In this document: positions 1 to 9,700 of the stretch, in pieces
Layout: each line of letters begins with the position of its first letter
Position numbering within the stretch: position 1 is the stretch's first letter
Source of the DNA: Pyropia yezoensis
Lineage: Eukaryota > Rhodophyta > Bangiophyceae > Bangiales > Bangiaceae
Direction of reading: 5' to 3'
Assembly: GCA_009829735.1 (NCBI GenBank)
Contig: CM020620.1
Location: 22,046,020 to 22,110,019 of the forward strand
DNA length: 64,000 bases
Translations under genes and position numbers: made by a program
Notes under the pieces: model-generated
Database searches by the model: none
What the model saw: the letters and a program-made list of their open reading frames with translations, nothing else
Told to the model about the DNA's origin: nothing

Positions 1-1593
1 CACCACCGGACGGTCCACAACGGCCCCCGAAACCGGAGTACGCAACTCCAGCGGAGGCACAGCGCCGCCGGCGTTGGAAGAAGGCGTCCGAGGCGGAGCG
101 GCCGGAGTGGTAGGCGACCGCACGGTCACCCCCAGACTCGCCGCAGACAGGCGCGGGGCCGGAGGAGCTTGAAGTGCCGGCACAGCCGGAACAGGGCGTG
201 AACGCGCCGGCGACGGTTCAGGCGAGGCCACCGGGGCGACAGGTGCAACAGGAGGAAGCGGAGCCGCCGCAGACGCCTGACCGACCGCCGCGGCCCATCC
301 CGACTCCTGCACCGGCGGCCCAACTGGCAGAAGATCAAGGGCGGCCGGGGCAGGAAAGCTACCTAGCTGCGGCCACGCCGGAAGCGGCGTCGCCAGCTGC
401 ACCTTGGCCGGAGAAGACTGGTAGACCACCTGCGCCCAACCGAAGCCATCCCGACGCGGGCGGTTCTGGTCGGCAATCGCGTTCAAGAAGTTCCGGTCAT
501 GCACCGGCACCAGACGCCGGAAGTCAATCATCGCCTGGAAGAGCCCCTTGTACTCTTCGTCCTGGCTGCACAGGAAGTCGACGGTCAACTTGTCGACAAT
601 CCAGACCATCAGGAGGTCAGGGAGAAACCAAAGCCGGTTGGACACCAAGACCTCGTGAAGCCAGTGGTTGGCCGCCAAGACTGTCATCTCGGACGTGTAC
701 ATCATGTATGGGATCGAGTGGAAGAAGCCCTTGATTGACGCCTGAGTCAAGGCGTCCAAGAAGTACCAGGTGAAGGGGATGCTGGAAGGAGCAAACCCGA
801 CCGGGATCTCGACTTCCTGCTGCTGCGGGATGACCTTGGGGTAGTACGCCGCCCGGTTAGCCTTATCCAGCTTCCAGAACTCCTGATGGTTGCAGCTCAC
901 GAGGAAGTCACGCTGACGGCCGCGTCGCTCGCCTTGCTCCCGTGCCGGTGACAACTTGGAGTACTTCCGGGTCAGGAAAGGCGGCTCCAGAGCGACCATG
1001 CTCGGACGGGGGTCGCAGTTCAGGCTCCCCGACCCCTTGAGCGCCTCGTCCCAGACCTTGAGCGCCCGGTGGACGTACCCTTCCTCCTCCGGCCACCGGA
1101 GAACGGACGCGGACACGCGACGCTCGGTCAAGGGCAGATCCAGCTCCAGCGCGAAGGGGAGATCCTCCAGACGAGCAACCCAAGAGGAACCCGAGAAGCT
1201 CTGGGAGCGGTCTTGTGCCAGGCGCATCTGGTCCGCCGTGTGAAGACGAGCCTTATCCATCTCGGTCAGGACCCCGCGCTGGAGTTCCTTGCGCCAGAGG
1301 TCCAAGCAATCCTGCTGGCACTGGGCCGCGCCGGCGTTGCCGACCACCGTGGAGTAACGCCGGGCCGCCAGAGGGTCCTGCCCAAGAAGCATCTCCGGGA
1401 GACCCACCGGGGGGGTCTCGACCGGGTGCATCACAGAAGCCGGGGGAACCCGATCCGTCCCCGCCGTGGCGACCGGCGCCGACATCGACACCCGAGGAAC
1501 CGGAGGCAGGAGAGGGGCGCGACTACCCGAGTTCTCCTCCGCAACACTCGCCGCCGGAACCACGGGCCCAGCTTGGATCTCGGAACTGGACAT
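1..1593 (-). CDS. Antisense-type ORF protein of a second Ty3-like element, partial
   Basis: An uninterrupted frame of 531 codons runs from an ATG at 1593 down to base 1 and continues off the window. It is homologous to the antisense ORF at 4579-6522. The block AYYPKVIPQQQEVEIPVGF (about residue 250) matches QYYPKKPEWWPQVEVPYGF (about residue 205) of the other copy. It is followed in both by a hydrophobic helical stretch with a conserved W-L-x-E-V and a basic-aromatic RL(V/H) motif, then a Pro/Ala-rich tail. No enzyme domain is recognised. Because the strand is opposite to 4579-6522, the parent element should lie on the plus strand with gag-pol to the left of the window. Homology is seen by eye; function is unknown. 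Confidence 0.75.
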   Translation of the reverse strand, partial: MSSSEIQAGPVVPAASVAEENSGSRAPLLPPVPRVSMSAPVATAGTDRVPPASVMHPVETPPVGLPEMLLGQDPLAARRYSTVVGNAGAAQCQQDCLDLWRKELQRGVLTEMDKARLHTADQMRLAQDRSQSFSGSSWVARLEDLPFALELDLPLTERRVSASVLRWPEEEGYVHRALKVWDEALKGSGSLNCDPRPSMVALEPPFLTRKYSKLSPAREQGERRGRQRDFLVSCNHQEFWKLDKANRAAYYPKVIPQQQEVEIPVGFAPSSIPFTWYFLDALTQASIKGFFHSIPYMMYTSEMTVLAANHWLHEVLVSNRLWFLPDLLMVWIVDKLTVDFLCSQDEEYKGLFQAMIDFRRLVPVHDRNFLNAIADQNRPRRDGFGWAQVVYQSSPAKVQLATPLPAWPQLGSFPAPAALDLLPVGPPVQESGWAAAVGQASAAAPLPPVAPVAPVASPEPSPARSRPVPAVPALQAPPAPRLSAASLGVTVRSPTTPAAPPRTPSSNAGGAVPPLELRTPVSGAVVDRPVV

Positions 1594-2794
1594 GACGTCC
1601 AGACTCCGGGGGAACGAGAGGGCCAAGGTGAAGGAGAGAAGGGGGGCAGAGAACCGGAGCAGGTGATCGTGACCAGGGTGAAGACGCTCGAACTCGGCAC
1701 CGGTGTGGACGTGCTCGAGGCTGTGCACGGTGGCACCTGGTTCGGCCCGAGGACGTGCCGGACTAGGGAGGGAGCTATGTAGCATCCCTGGCCCCGACTT
1801 GGCGCCGACCCGGGACTACAACCAGAGGGCACCAGGTGCCAGAACACGCCCGCCGTGTGGTGATGGTTGGCGGCCGTGGCCCGTGCCCGGCACTGGGATG
1901 CGGTGGACTACGCTATCCACACGTGAGAGAGGGATTGCTGATGGGTTTTTGCATACTTGTGAGGGACTTGATTTGAGAGAACTTGAGTGTGAGATTAGTG
2001 AGTGGGAATAGAATTAGTAGTGATAGTGGCCCCCGACCTGACGAGGTTAGACTCGGGTCGGGGCCACTCGGGGTTATGGGGGGGCTACCTGGCCAACGTG
2101 CCGAGGCTCCCCCAGATGCACGTTAAGAGGGACAGCGAGGCGCCCTTGGCCCGCGCCCTCAGGAAAAAGACAACTGCGCGTGTGCTTTCCTCTTCCCCGT
2201 GTGCACTACCGTGCGTATCTGTTTGCTCTGCGAGCAGGCACGTGAGGCAACAGGCATACCATTCTCGTAGTTCCCCTTTCTATGTTACCTGTCCCTTTCC
2301 CCCGAGGGATATTGACACGTGTCTGAGAGGATCGAGTTTTATACCACATATTTTGTCTATTGTTTGCAAAAGATCATGTGGTATGTGACGAAAAAAAACG
2401 AGGTCCCTCCCCCACACACCATCAGCCGTGTTTGACAAAAGCACACCCAGCGTTTTACAACCCCCGCGGTGCACGCGTACGCTGACCCCCCTGCCCGCGC
2501 TTGCACCTCACCATCCCACAGCGAAGGTGGCCGCATTGGAGTCCCCCCCTATTGGAAGCGTCTTCCCCGCCTCACCCACACAGAGGAGGCTCCCCCTCCC
2601 CGCCCAAAATGAGCAATTCCGCCCCCTGCACAACCACGCCCCCCCCCCCAAGGGGCGGCCGCGTTAGCCCGCCCCTTACTCAAGGACATCCACACTCACC
2701 CACAATAGCATCCCCCCATCGCCCCACATCCGACGTCAAAGCCCGCACAGTACGGCCGTTCCCGCAGACTGCCGCCCGCAACAGCTGGCAACAG
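1594..2794. other. Transposon-derived non-coding stretch
   Basis: No convincing gene. By analogy with the complete element, the first few hundred bases should hold the leader of the left antisense ORF and the end of its parent element; a purine-rich tract lies at about 1613-1660 and another at 1764-1776, but I could not fix an LTR boundary. From about 1920 the DNA becomes less GC-rich. The left end of the Harbinger transposon must also lie here, but no terminal inverted repeat was found. Confidence 0.4.
2025..2068. repeat. Imperfect GC-rich hairpin
   Basis: AGTGGCCCCCGACC (2025-2038) faces GGTCGGGGCCACT (2056-2068). The arms pair over 13 bp with one extra C on the left and a 17-base loop. 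It lies between the left retroelement remnant and the Harbinger copy and could mark an element end; its role is unknown. Confidence 0.5.
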
Positions 2795-3751
2795 CTATGT
2801 AGCAGCGTCCACCCAGGGCAGCCCCAGCGCTTTAACCAGCTCGATGCGGCTCCGAGCGCCGGCCGCCGACGTGGAGTCCGCAGTGTCGGCTGCGGACGAG
2901 GAGTACGGGTCCTCGTCATCGTCCTCCCGAGCCTCGTCATGATAGGCAGCGTCGCGCTCCTCCAAAAATTTATGGAGCCGAACGCACACCTCCTGCACAC
3001 TGGCGGCTAGTTGAGGGTGCGCGTACGTCATCCTCAGCACGTGCCATCTACCCGTTCAACCGCCCAAAAGCATTTTCTATCACGACGCGCATTTTCGCGT
3101 GCTGGTGGTTGAACCGCCTCATGGACGCGACGTTGGGTCCATGCATGTCTGCTTCTCGGAAAGGAGTAATCTGCGACAAGGAAAAGTGCATCCAAAACAG
3201 TCACGGAGGGGAACCTGCCAGAAAAAGTGCAGTCAGCATGATATGCACTGCCCATTTGGAAATGGAGAGAAAGCCCGGCGACGCGGGGGAACCAATGCGG
3301 AGGGGCATGCGGCGTCTAGCCAACGTGAAAGGCGGAGGGCGGGGAGGGCGCGCCCCATCGTCTCCCTCGCACGCGCGACGGAGGCGGATTGCCGCCGCCC
3401 CACCCCCCCGCCATAAAGACCCACGAGCACTGTCTCCTCGCACACGTCCAACCTCAAGGCCACCCCTATGTGATGCTCCCCAGGAGGAATATGACATACC
3501 AAAAATACTGCCAAGGCAAAGCCGGCATCTCCCAGAATAAACTCTCCATCCTCCAAGGGAGGTAGTGTGCCGTCTACATCCAGCATCGCTCGATACCAGG
3601 AGCGCGCCTTGAAGGCAGTCGAGTCGCCACGCGACCCAGGGAAGCCCCCCACGAATACCGAATCAGCCGTGTATCGGAGATGGCGAGAAAGAGGAGGGAG
3701 CAGCGCGCATAGCGGTCCGTAAAGTCCTCTTTATGCTCACCAAAAGGTGTG
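2795..3751 (-). pseudogene. PIF/Harbinger transposase, 3' part (interrupted)
   Basis: This is the downstream half of a DDE_Tnp_4-type transposase. On the minus strand one reads a GGFPGSRGDSTAF block (about 3650), then FILGDAGFAL with the second catalytic Asp (about 3530), then an intron 3499-3171 (GTATGT donor, CGCAG acceptor). The next exon holds ITPFREADM and RRFNHQHAKMRVVIENAFGRL with the catalytic Glu, and then VQEVCVRLHKFLEERD and an acidic tail ending at 2795. Two single-base frame shifts are apparent, near 3655 and at the GGG around 3051-3053, so this copy looks dead. A 52-base intron at 3051-3000 is a less likely explanation of the second. The 5' half is at 13164-14141, beyond the inserted LTR element. 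Confidence 0.8.
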
Positions 3752-3756
3752 AGCAG
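3752..3756. repeat. Target-site duplication AGCAG, left copy
   Basis: AGCAG directly abuts the left LTR and is repeated at 13164-13168 directly after the right LTR. A five-base duplication is what Ty3/gypsy integrases make. It proves that the two LTRs belong to one insertion. Confidence 0.95.
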
Positions 3757-4240
3757 TGTGGCAAAAACCACATGCACACACGGCACCCAAGTTGGGGCGG
3801 TGTGCAAGGGCTGCCTCCCGTGTCGGGGGAACCGGAAGAAGTGCAAGTCGCACACACTCTGTCCCTGTTGTGGGGCAAACCCCCCACGGACAAACAAGAG
3901 GATGGTGTGTGGTCCAACAGTTTCTTTGTCGGGACGGGGACGCAGAGCCAAGCCCCGCTGTCCCTCCCCTTATCCCCCCAGGGTCCACTCAGAATCTCGC
4001 CACTCAGAATCTCGCCACTCAGAATCTCCCACCCCAGCACCTGCCCACCGGGCCACACGAAAATTCAAGACGATAAATGCAGAAAACCCTCAAATCCAAG
4101 TTGGATTTACTACTAAGCTAACTATCCCAAACTTAGGGAATATGGACCCAAATGCAGGGGGAGGAACGGATCAGGCTAGTGGCCTGCCGCCCCTTGCATG
4201 GCACGTGTTGCCCCCCTACCTGGGGGTCAATACTGCCACA
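3757..4240 (-). repeat. 3' LTR of the Ty3 element
   Basis: 484 bp, TGTGGCA...TGCCACA, near identical to 12680-13163. It contains three tandem 15-bp units CACTCAGAATCTCGC (3986-4030, the last slightly changed). It also holds a 17-base palindrome with arms AAATCCAA and TTGGATTT around a central G (4092-4108). Since the antisense ORF starts 339 bases beyond it on the plus strand, this LTR may also fire in the antisense direction (inference). Confidence 0.95.
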
Positions 4241-4255
4241 CTCCCCTCTCCTCAG
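4241..4255 (-). promoter_or_regulatory. Polypurine tract
   Basis: Read on the minus strand, CTGAGGAGAGGGGAG ends directly at the first base of the 3' LTR. This is the position and composition of a plus-strand primer in LTR elements. Confidence 0.8.
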
Positions 4256-4578
4256 TTCCGACCGACCCGGTCGGCCTTGTGAGGGGGTGCGTAAACGCAC
4301 GTCTCGGCGTTGGGGGCGCGACTTGCTGTCCCCCATCGAGTACGTAACACGGATGTGGAGGCGGTCACGTTGACCACCCCTCTCCTCAAGCTTGCCCACT
4401 CGGCAGCTTGCTCTCCTCAGTTCACACTTCACCATCACCACCACCTCCCCTTCACCTTCCACTGGGCCGCCCCACGCTGGGGAGGCCACCCGTATACCCA
4501 CGATCCGAGTCCCCCTCAACTCGAGGCGGTTCTCGTGCCGCGATAGCCAGAGCGTCTCTCCCCAACTTGGGGAGAGCC

Positions 4579-6522
4579 ATGGCGACCCCGGGAGTGGAGA
4601 CGGACTCTCTAGATGAGCGTATGGAGGACACCACCTACGGTGCAGCACCCGCCGGGACTTCCGGCGGGGGCTCCGCGATCGCTCCGGGGGATGGGACTCC
4701 CGCGTCACCCGGCTTTGGGTTGACGGCGGGGTCTCCCCCGGAGGCGGGACAAGTTGTCCCGCGTGAGGCCTTGGGGCGGTGGTTTTACCCCGCTTGGCCT
4801 CTCTATGAGGAGGGGTTGAGTGTTCTTCGCTGTGGCCGACTTGGCGCAGCGATGGGTCGGGTTTGGGACCGCCTACGGGAGAAGTATCCCCGAAGGGTCG
4901 GGTTCCCTGCCGGCTTCAGGACGGACCAGTTTGCCTTCCTGGACGATGAGGAGGTTGAGGACGTTCAGCGTGCCAAGGCCATGGTGGACCGCGGGGGAAC
5001 TATCCCGGGTCCCGGCGACTTGCCGACCTTTACTTGGGACGCGGTGGCAACTCGCCCCCCGTACCTCCACGAGGCCGATCCGCACACTCATCACTTTGAT
5101 GTGCGGATGGAGAAAGACTTCCGGCGAGGTCCCTACTTGGTGACCTCGGCTCAACTTGAGTTTCCTCAACAGTCTGCTGCCAGCAAGGAGCAGTACTATC
5201 CGAAGAAGCCCGAGTGGTGGCCTCAAGTTGAGGTCCCCTACGGGTTCCCGGCGTTGCTGCCACGGTTGCTTGACCACTTCGGCTCCGTCATGTTGACGGC
5301 TGGCCCTGATCACCTGGTGTGGGCCATGTTGGCCACTCAGTGGCTCCTCGAGGTCATGTCGACCTGGGTGTCTTGTGTTCTGCGGCGGAGGATGCTCTGG
5401 CATCTCCCCCTCCGGCTCATCCAAGGTTTGGAACAGCTCACCCCTCAGCTAGTTGCTGAGGGGTGCTCATCAGGACAACTCACTCTACTTGAGGACATGC
5501 TCCGGCTCCATGAGTTCATCGAGTGGGAGAGCATTGAGCACAAGTTGCGCCGCCCCACTCGTGGGCCCAAGGACGATGGCGCACTTCGCCAGTTCGTGTG
5601 GGTCGCTCGTGAACTTCACGACGGCCGTGTGGTCCTACGAGAGGGGTTGGGCATCGAGGACTACCCGTATGCCCCGGGGGTGGATCGCCACACTGCGCCA
5701 CCCCCGGACAAGCCCATAGTTATGGCTGTGCCCTCATATGATGACCATATGACTCAACCTACTGCGGGGGCCCCAAGTCGGGGTCGCAGTTATACCCGGG
5801 TACCGCCACCTCGGCGTGCCCCTCCGCTTCCTCCTGTTCCTTTCCAGCCTCACGGGAACATCCCGATCAGCGTGGCCGTGGAGTCATCCACCCTGGTGTC
5901 CCCCAACTTGGGGGCCACCCTCCTGACGGTATACCCCAAGTTGGTGTTACCGCCCACGCCTCTAACCTCAGAGATGATGATCACCACGTTGGTGCGCACC
6001 ATTTCCTGGTTGGCCGCGTCGACCGCAACCCTCCAAAGTTTCGAGACTCCTGAACTTGAGGAGCGCGTTTGTACTGCAGTGGCGACCGCGAGTTGCGAGT
6101 CGGTGGCGGAGTTTATGACAGCCGAGTTGGCTCGCATTGGGGCTATTATGCCCCAGCCAGCCCCACTTGGGCGTGGCAAACGTCGCGCGAGCCGGGCATA
6201 CTCGCCTCCTCGCCGTCGTCGCCGACACTCGCGGCGCTCTCCCTCCGTGTCGGAAGACGAGTTGTCTTACTCCGTTTCGGAGTCCTCTACCCCGTCGGAG
6301 ACGGAGTCTGTCCAGCGTCTGCGTCGCAAACTTGCGCGCAAGACCAGGCAGAAGAGTAGCCACGGTCGGCGCCACTTGCGCGACCGTGAAGGGCGCGACG
6401 GTTCCGACTTGGAGCCGCCGCCCCTTCCAACGAGTGGAGACCGTTATCGGCGTGGGTCTCGCCGCTCGCCTCCACGTGAGGGCGAGGGCCGTGGAGTGGG
6501 AGAGTCTAGCATGCGTGCCTAG
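4579..6522 (+). CDS. Antisense ORF protein of the Ty3 element (SR-rich tail)
   Basis: A 647-codon frame runs opposite to gag and pol, between pol and the 3' LTR. I place the start at ATG 4579 (MATPGVETDS) because it agrees with the short N-terminus of the related ORF at 1593; an in-frame ATG at 4408 would give 704 residues. The first ~450 residues have Trp/Tyr-rich and hydrophobic helical blocks (for example HLVWAMLATQWLLEVMSTW) but no known domain. The C-terminal ~120 residues are Arg/Ser-rich (SPPRRRRRHSRRSPSVSEDE), like SR-type nuclear RNA-binding tails. Extra antisense ORFs are known in some plant Ty3 elements (Grande, RIRE2); homology to those is untested. A relative lies at 1-1593. Confidence 0.8.
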   Translation: MATPGVETDSLDERMEDTTYGAAPAGTSGGGSAIAPGDGTPASPGFGLTAGSPPEAGQVVPREALGRWFYPAWPLYEEGLSVLRCGRLGAAMGRVWDRLREKYPRRVGFPAGFRTDQFAFLDDEEVEDVQRAKAMVDRGGTIPGPGDLPTFTWDAVATRPPYLHEADPHTHHFDVRMEKDFRRGPYLVTSAQLEFPQQSAASKEQYYPKKPEWWPQVEVPYGFPALLPRLLDHFGSVMLTAGPDHLVWAMLATQWLLEVMSTWVSCVLRRRMLWHLPLRLIQGLEQLTPQLVAEGCSSGQLTLLEDMLRLHEFIEWESIEHKLRRPTRGPKDDGALRQFVWVARELHDGRVVLREGLGIEDYPYAPGVDRHTAPPPDKPIVMAVPSYDDHMTQPTAGAPSRGRSYTRVPPPRRAPPLPPVPFQPHGNIPISVAVESSTLVSPNLGATLLTVYPKLVLPPTPLTSEMMITTLVRTISWLAASTATLQSFETPELEERVCTAVATASCESVAEFMTAELARIGAIMPQPAPLGRGKRRASRAYSPPRRRRRHSRRSPSVSEDELSYSVSESSTPSETESVQRLRRKLARKTRQKSSHGRRHLRDREGRDGSDLEPPPLPTSGDRYRRGSRRSPPREGEGRGVGESSMRA

Positions 6523-6720
6523 TTGGCAGCTGCCTTTGTTGTGAGAGTGTGAGGGTTGGGGCTGTAGTTAAAAGCCACTCTGCGTACCACTTCGACTTGA
6601 AGCACTCTCTTGGCACTGTTGCTCGGCCTTCCCTCACGTTGAGGGAGGGCTGTTAGGGTCTATCTCATTCCGGGCACAGTACGCCCGGACCTTCTCAGCG
6701 GGAAGGTCCTCCACATACTC
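6523..6720. other. Spacer between convergent antisense ORF and pol
   Basis: The antisense ORF and pol point at each other here. The spacer holds three stem-loops: arms CTTC/GAAG with loop GACTT (6590-6602), CCCTC/GAGGG with loop ACGTT (6631-6645), and GACCTTC/GAAGGTC with a seven-base loop (6691-6711). They could serve as terminators or 3' end signals for either transcript (inference). Confidence 0.5.
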
Positions 6721-9700
6721 CTACGTATCGTCCTTGGCTTTGTAGCCAAACCAACGCACCCTCAACATGAGGCGGTCAGTGTCTTCATCCCATCCGTGGT
6801 TGATGAACTTATCGAACACGTACTCCTGCGGGCCCTGTTTGGCCGCAGGCAGTGAGGGGAGGCGCCACGCTTCCAAAGCACGCGCCCAAGCTGGGTCGCC
6901 TGCAGGCGGTGGTGCAACTTTGACCACGTCCTGTCCCTTCACTGTGCGGACCCCATCGTCACATTCGATGGTGAAGCGCCGCCCATCAGTACGAAGGACC
7001 TGGTACGGCCCCTTCGTCCGGAATACCAACTTACCCCCAGTTGGGGTGTGTGAGTGAACCAGTACCCAGTCACCCTGCTCGGGTACATGCTTAGCATTGC
7101 GCACCTTTTTGTCAAAGGTACGCTTGTAGCGCTTTTGTGCTTTGTCCATCTCAGCCCTGACTTCAGGGATGAGGTTTTCAAGCCTAGCAGCGAACTCCGC
7201 CTTACTCTCAGTAGGAGTAGGCGTACTGCCACCATCCTCCCTAGTTGGGAGCGACCGCCGCACGGCAATAGACCGCACACGACGGGGGGTCACAAAAGCG
7301 AGGGGTACTTCCCCGGTAGATGAGTGAACCTGCGAATTGTAGGCGGTAGTAAGAATAGAAATGTATTGGTCCCACGTCTTCACGTGCTCACTCACATAGT
7401 GGCGCAGCTGCCTAACAATAGTTTTGTTGAAGCGCTCCACCTGCCCATTAGTTTGTGGGTGGTAGGGGGTGGCATAGTTTGCCTTTACCCCCAACATATC
7501 CAGCACTCCCTGAAACAGTACAGACGCAAATTGCGGTCCATTGTCCGATAGTGTACTATCCGGGATGCCATACGCGGCAACCCAGTGATCTAGGAAGGCT
7601 GACACGACCGACATGGCCGTGATCTCTGCCAGTGGGATCGCTCGCGTAAGTTTCGTGAAGCGGTCACAGATGACCAGGAGGTACTGGTTGCCCTCCTCGG
7701 TCACTGGCAGTGGCCCAAGGATGTCCATCGCCAACGCGGCGAAGGGCTCCTTGGCCGGGAACAATAGCATAGCCGTACTAGGCCGCCGTTCCATCAGACG
7801 GTTCTGTGCACAACTTGTGCAGGCAGCCACCCAACTGTAGATGTCCACCACCATGGACGGCCAGTAGTACCTGGTCCTCAGGGTCTGGTACAGTTTACTA
7901 GACCCCAGGTGTCCACCCGTGGGAGCGTTATGCTCCCTCTCAAGGATACTGTCCTTGAGGGATGCGGGGACGACAAATTGTTCAGCCCCTTGGAATACCC
8001 CCCTCCTCATGAGGAGGCCATCGTCTACCAGAAAGAAACGCGTCTCCACCACTGTATCCAGTGTATCCCTCTGCGACTTGCAGAAGGGATCCTCGGCCTG
8101 GGCCTTCACCACCTCGTCCAGGGACAGGGGCAAGTACTTCTTGTTCCCTGGCGCCTCGGGGTTCAACGCCTGACCCGAGCGCGTGACTACCCCCACGATG
8201 GGGATGTCCTCATCGACTGGCTTAGTGTCCAGCCCCTCGGTAGGTACCCGAGAGAGGCCGTCGGCAAGGGCATGTTGCCTGCCAGGTCGGTACTCAATGT
8301 CAAAGTTGAAGGGTGCCAGTCGCACCCTCCACCGATTGAGACGAGTGTTCGTACAGTCCGTCTTAAAGATGAACTGCAACGCGCGGTGGTCACAGCGGAT
8401 GAGGAACTTCTCACCCTCTAGGTAGTGACGAAGTGACGTCACCGCCCACACCACTGCGAGTCCTTCCAACTCGGTGACTCCGTAGTTCTTCTCGGCCGAG
8501 TTCAGCCCCTTACTGAAGTATCCCACCGGCAAGTACTCCTTGTCCGGCTGCTGCTGAAGCAACACACAACCAAGTTGGTCGTAGCTAGCGTCCACATCCA
8601 GGATGTAGTGGCCTCCCAACCTGGGAATAGCCAGGATAGGGGGCTTCAGCAGAAGGTCCCGAAGAGTCTCAAAGGATTCCTGCTCCACCCGACTTGGGGG
8701 AGGCAGGTTCTTCGGTAGCGTTGAGCTCACTAGCTCATTCAACGGCTTCGCCACCTTGGCGAAGCCCTTGGTGAAACGTCGGTACACGTTACACATCCCG
8801 AGGAAGCTCCTCATCTGGTTCTGGGTCCGGGGGTACTGAGCCTTACGAATGGCCCTCAAGTTCTTCTCGTTAACACTGAGACGCCCCGGACGGACAACAT
8901 GTCCCAAGTACTCCACCTCTTGAGTGAAGAGGTGACACTTACTCGCCTTCAGTGACACACCGGCGTCAGCAAGTAGCTTGAACACCTGGCCAAGATGGCC
9001 AATGTGTTCCTCCGGACTTCGGGAGAACACAATGATATCGTCTAGGTACACAAGACAGATCTGCCACCGTACTCCGGCCAGAATCATGTCCATAGCGCGC
9101 TGGAAAGTTGCCGGCGCGTTACACAGACCAAACGGTAGGCGCTTGCACTGGTAGGTACCACAGTGACAGGTAAAGGTAGTTTTATGCCTGTCCTCCGGGG
9201 CAATGGGAATTTGCCAGTACCCCGCGTTACAGTCCGGGGTAGAGAACACGTTTGCCTCCCCCAGAGAGTCCAGACAGTCGTCCATCCTAGGTAGGGGATA
9301 ACTGTCCTTCACCGTGCTCTCTTTGAGCTTACGGTAGTCGATACAAAACCGGGGGGTCCCATCAACTTTGGGGACGATAACCACCGGACTCGCCCACTCG
9401 GCGTTGCTGGCCTCGATCACATCGAGGGCCTCCATGCGAGCAACTTGCTCCTTAACGAGGGCCCTTGAACGAGGTCCTCCCCTATACGGTTGTTGGCGGA
9501 TAGGGGGTGCACCGGGCTTCAACTCGATCCGGTGTTGGGTGGCTCTCATGAGTCCCAATTGACCATCCCACAACTTGTGATATTGGTCCAAGAGGCGTTC
9601 AACTTGAACCCTCAACCTGGGGGGGACACCCTCCATGTTCACATGGGGCCGAGGAGAGGCGGCCGACTTGGCTTGATGCTTCTCCTTTCCGGACTTCGGG

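Noticed and set aside
3000-3051. A 52-base intron in the Harbinger transposase
   Set aside because: The sequence between reads as the expected NGRWHVLRMTYAHPQLAAS of the family once a single extra G is allowed for, so a frame shift is the simpler reading.
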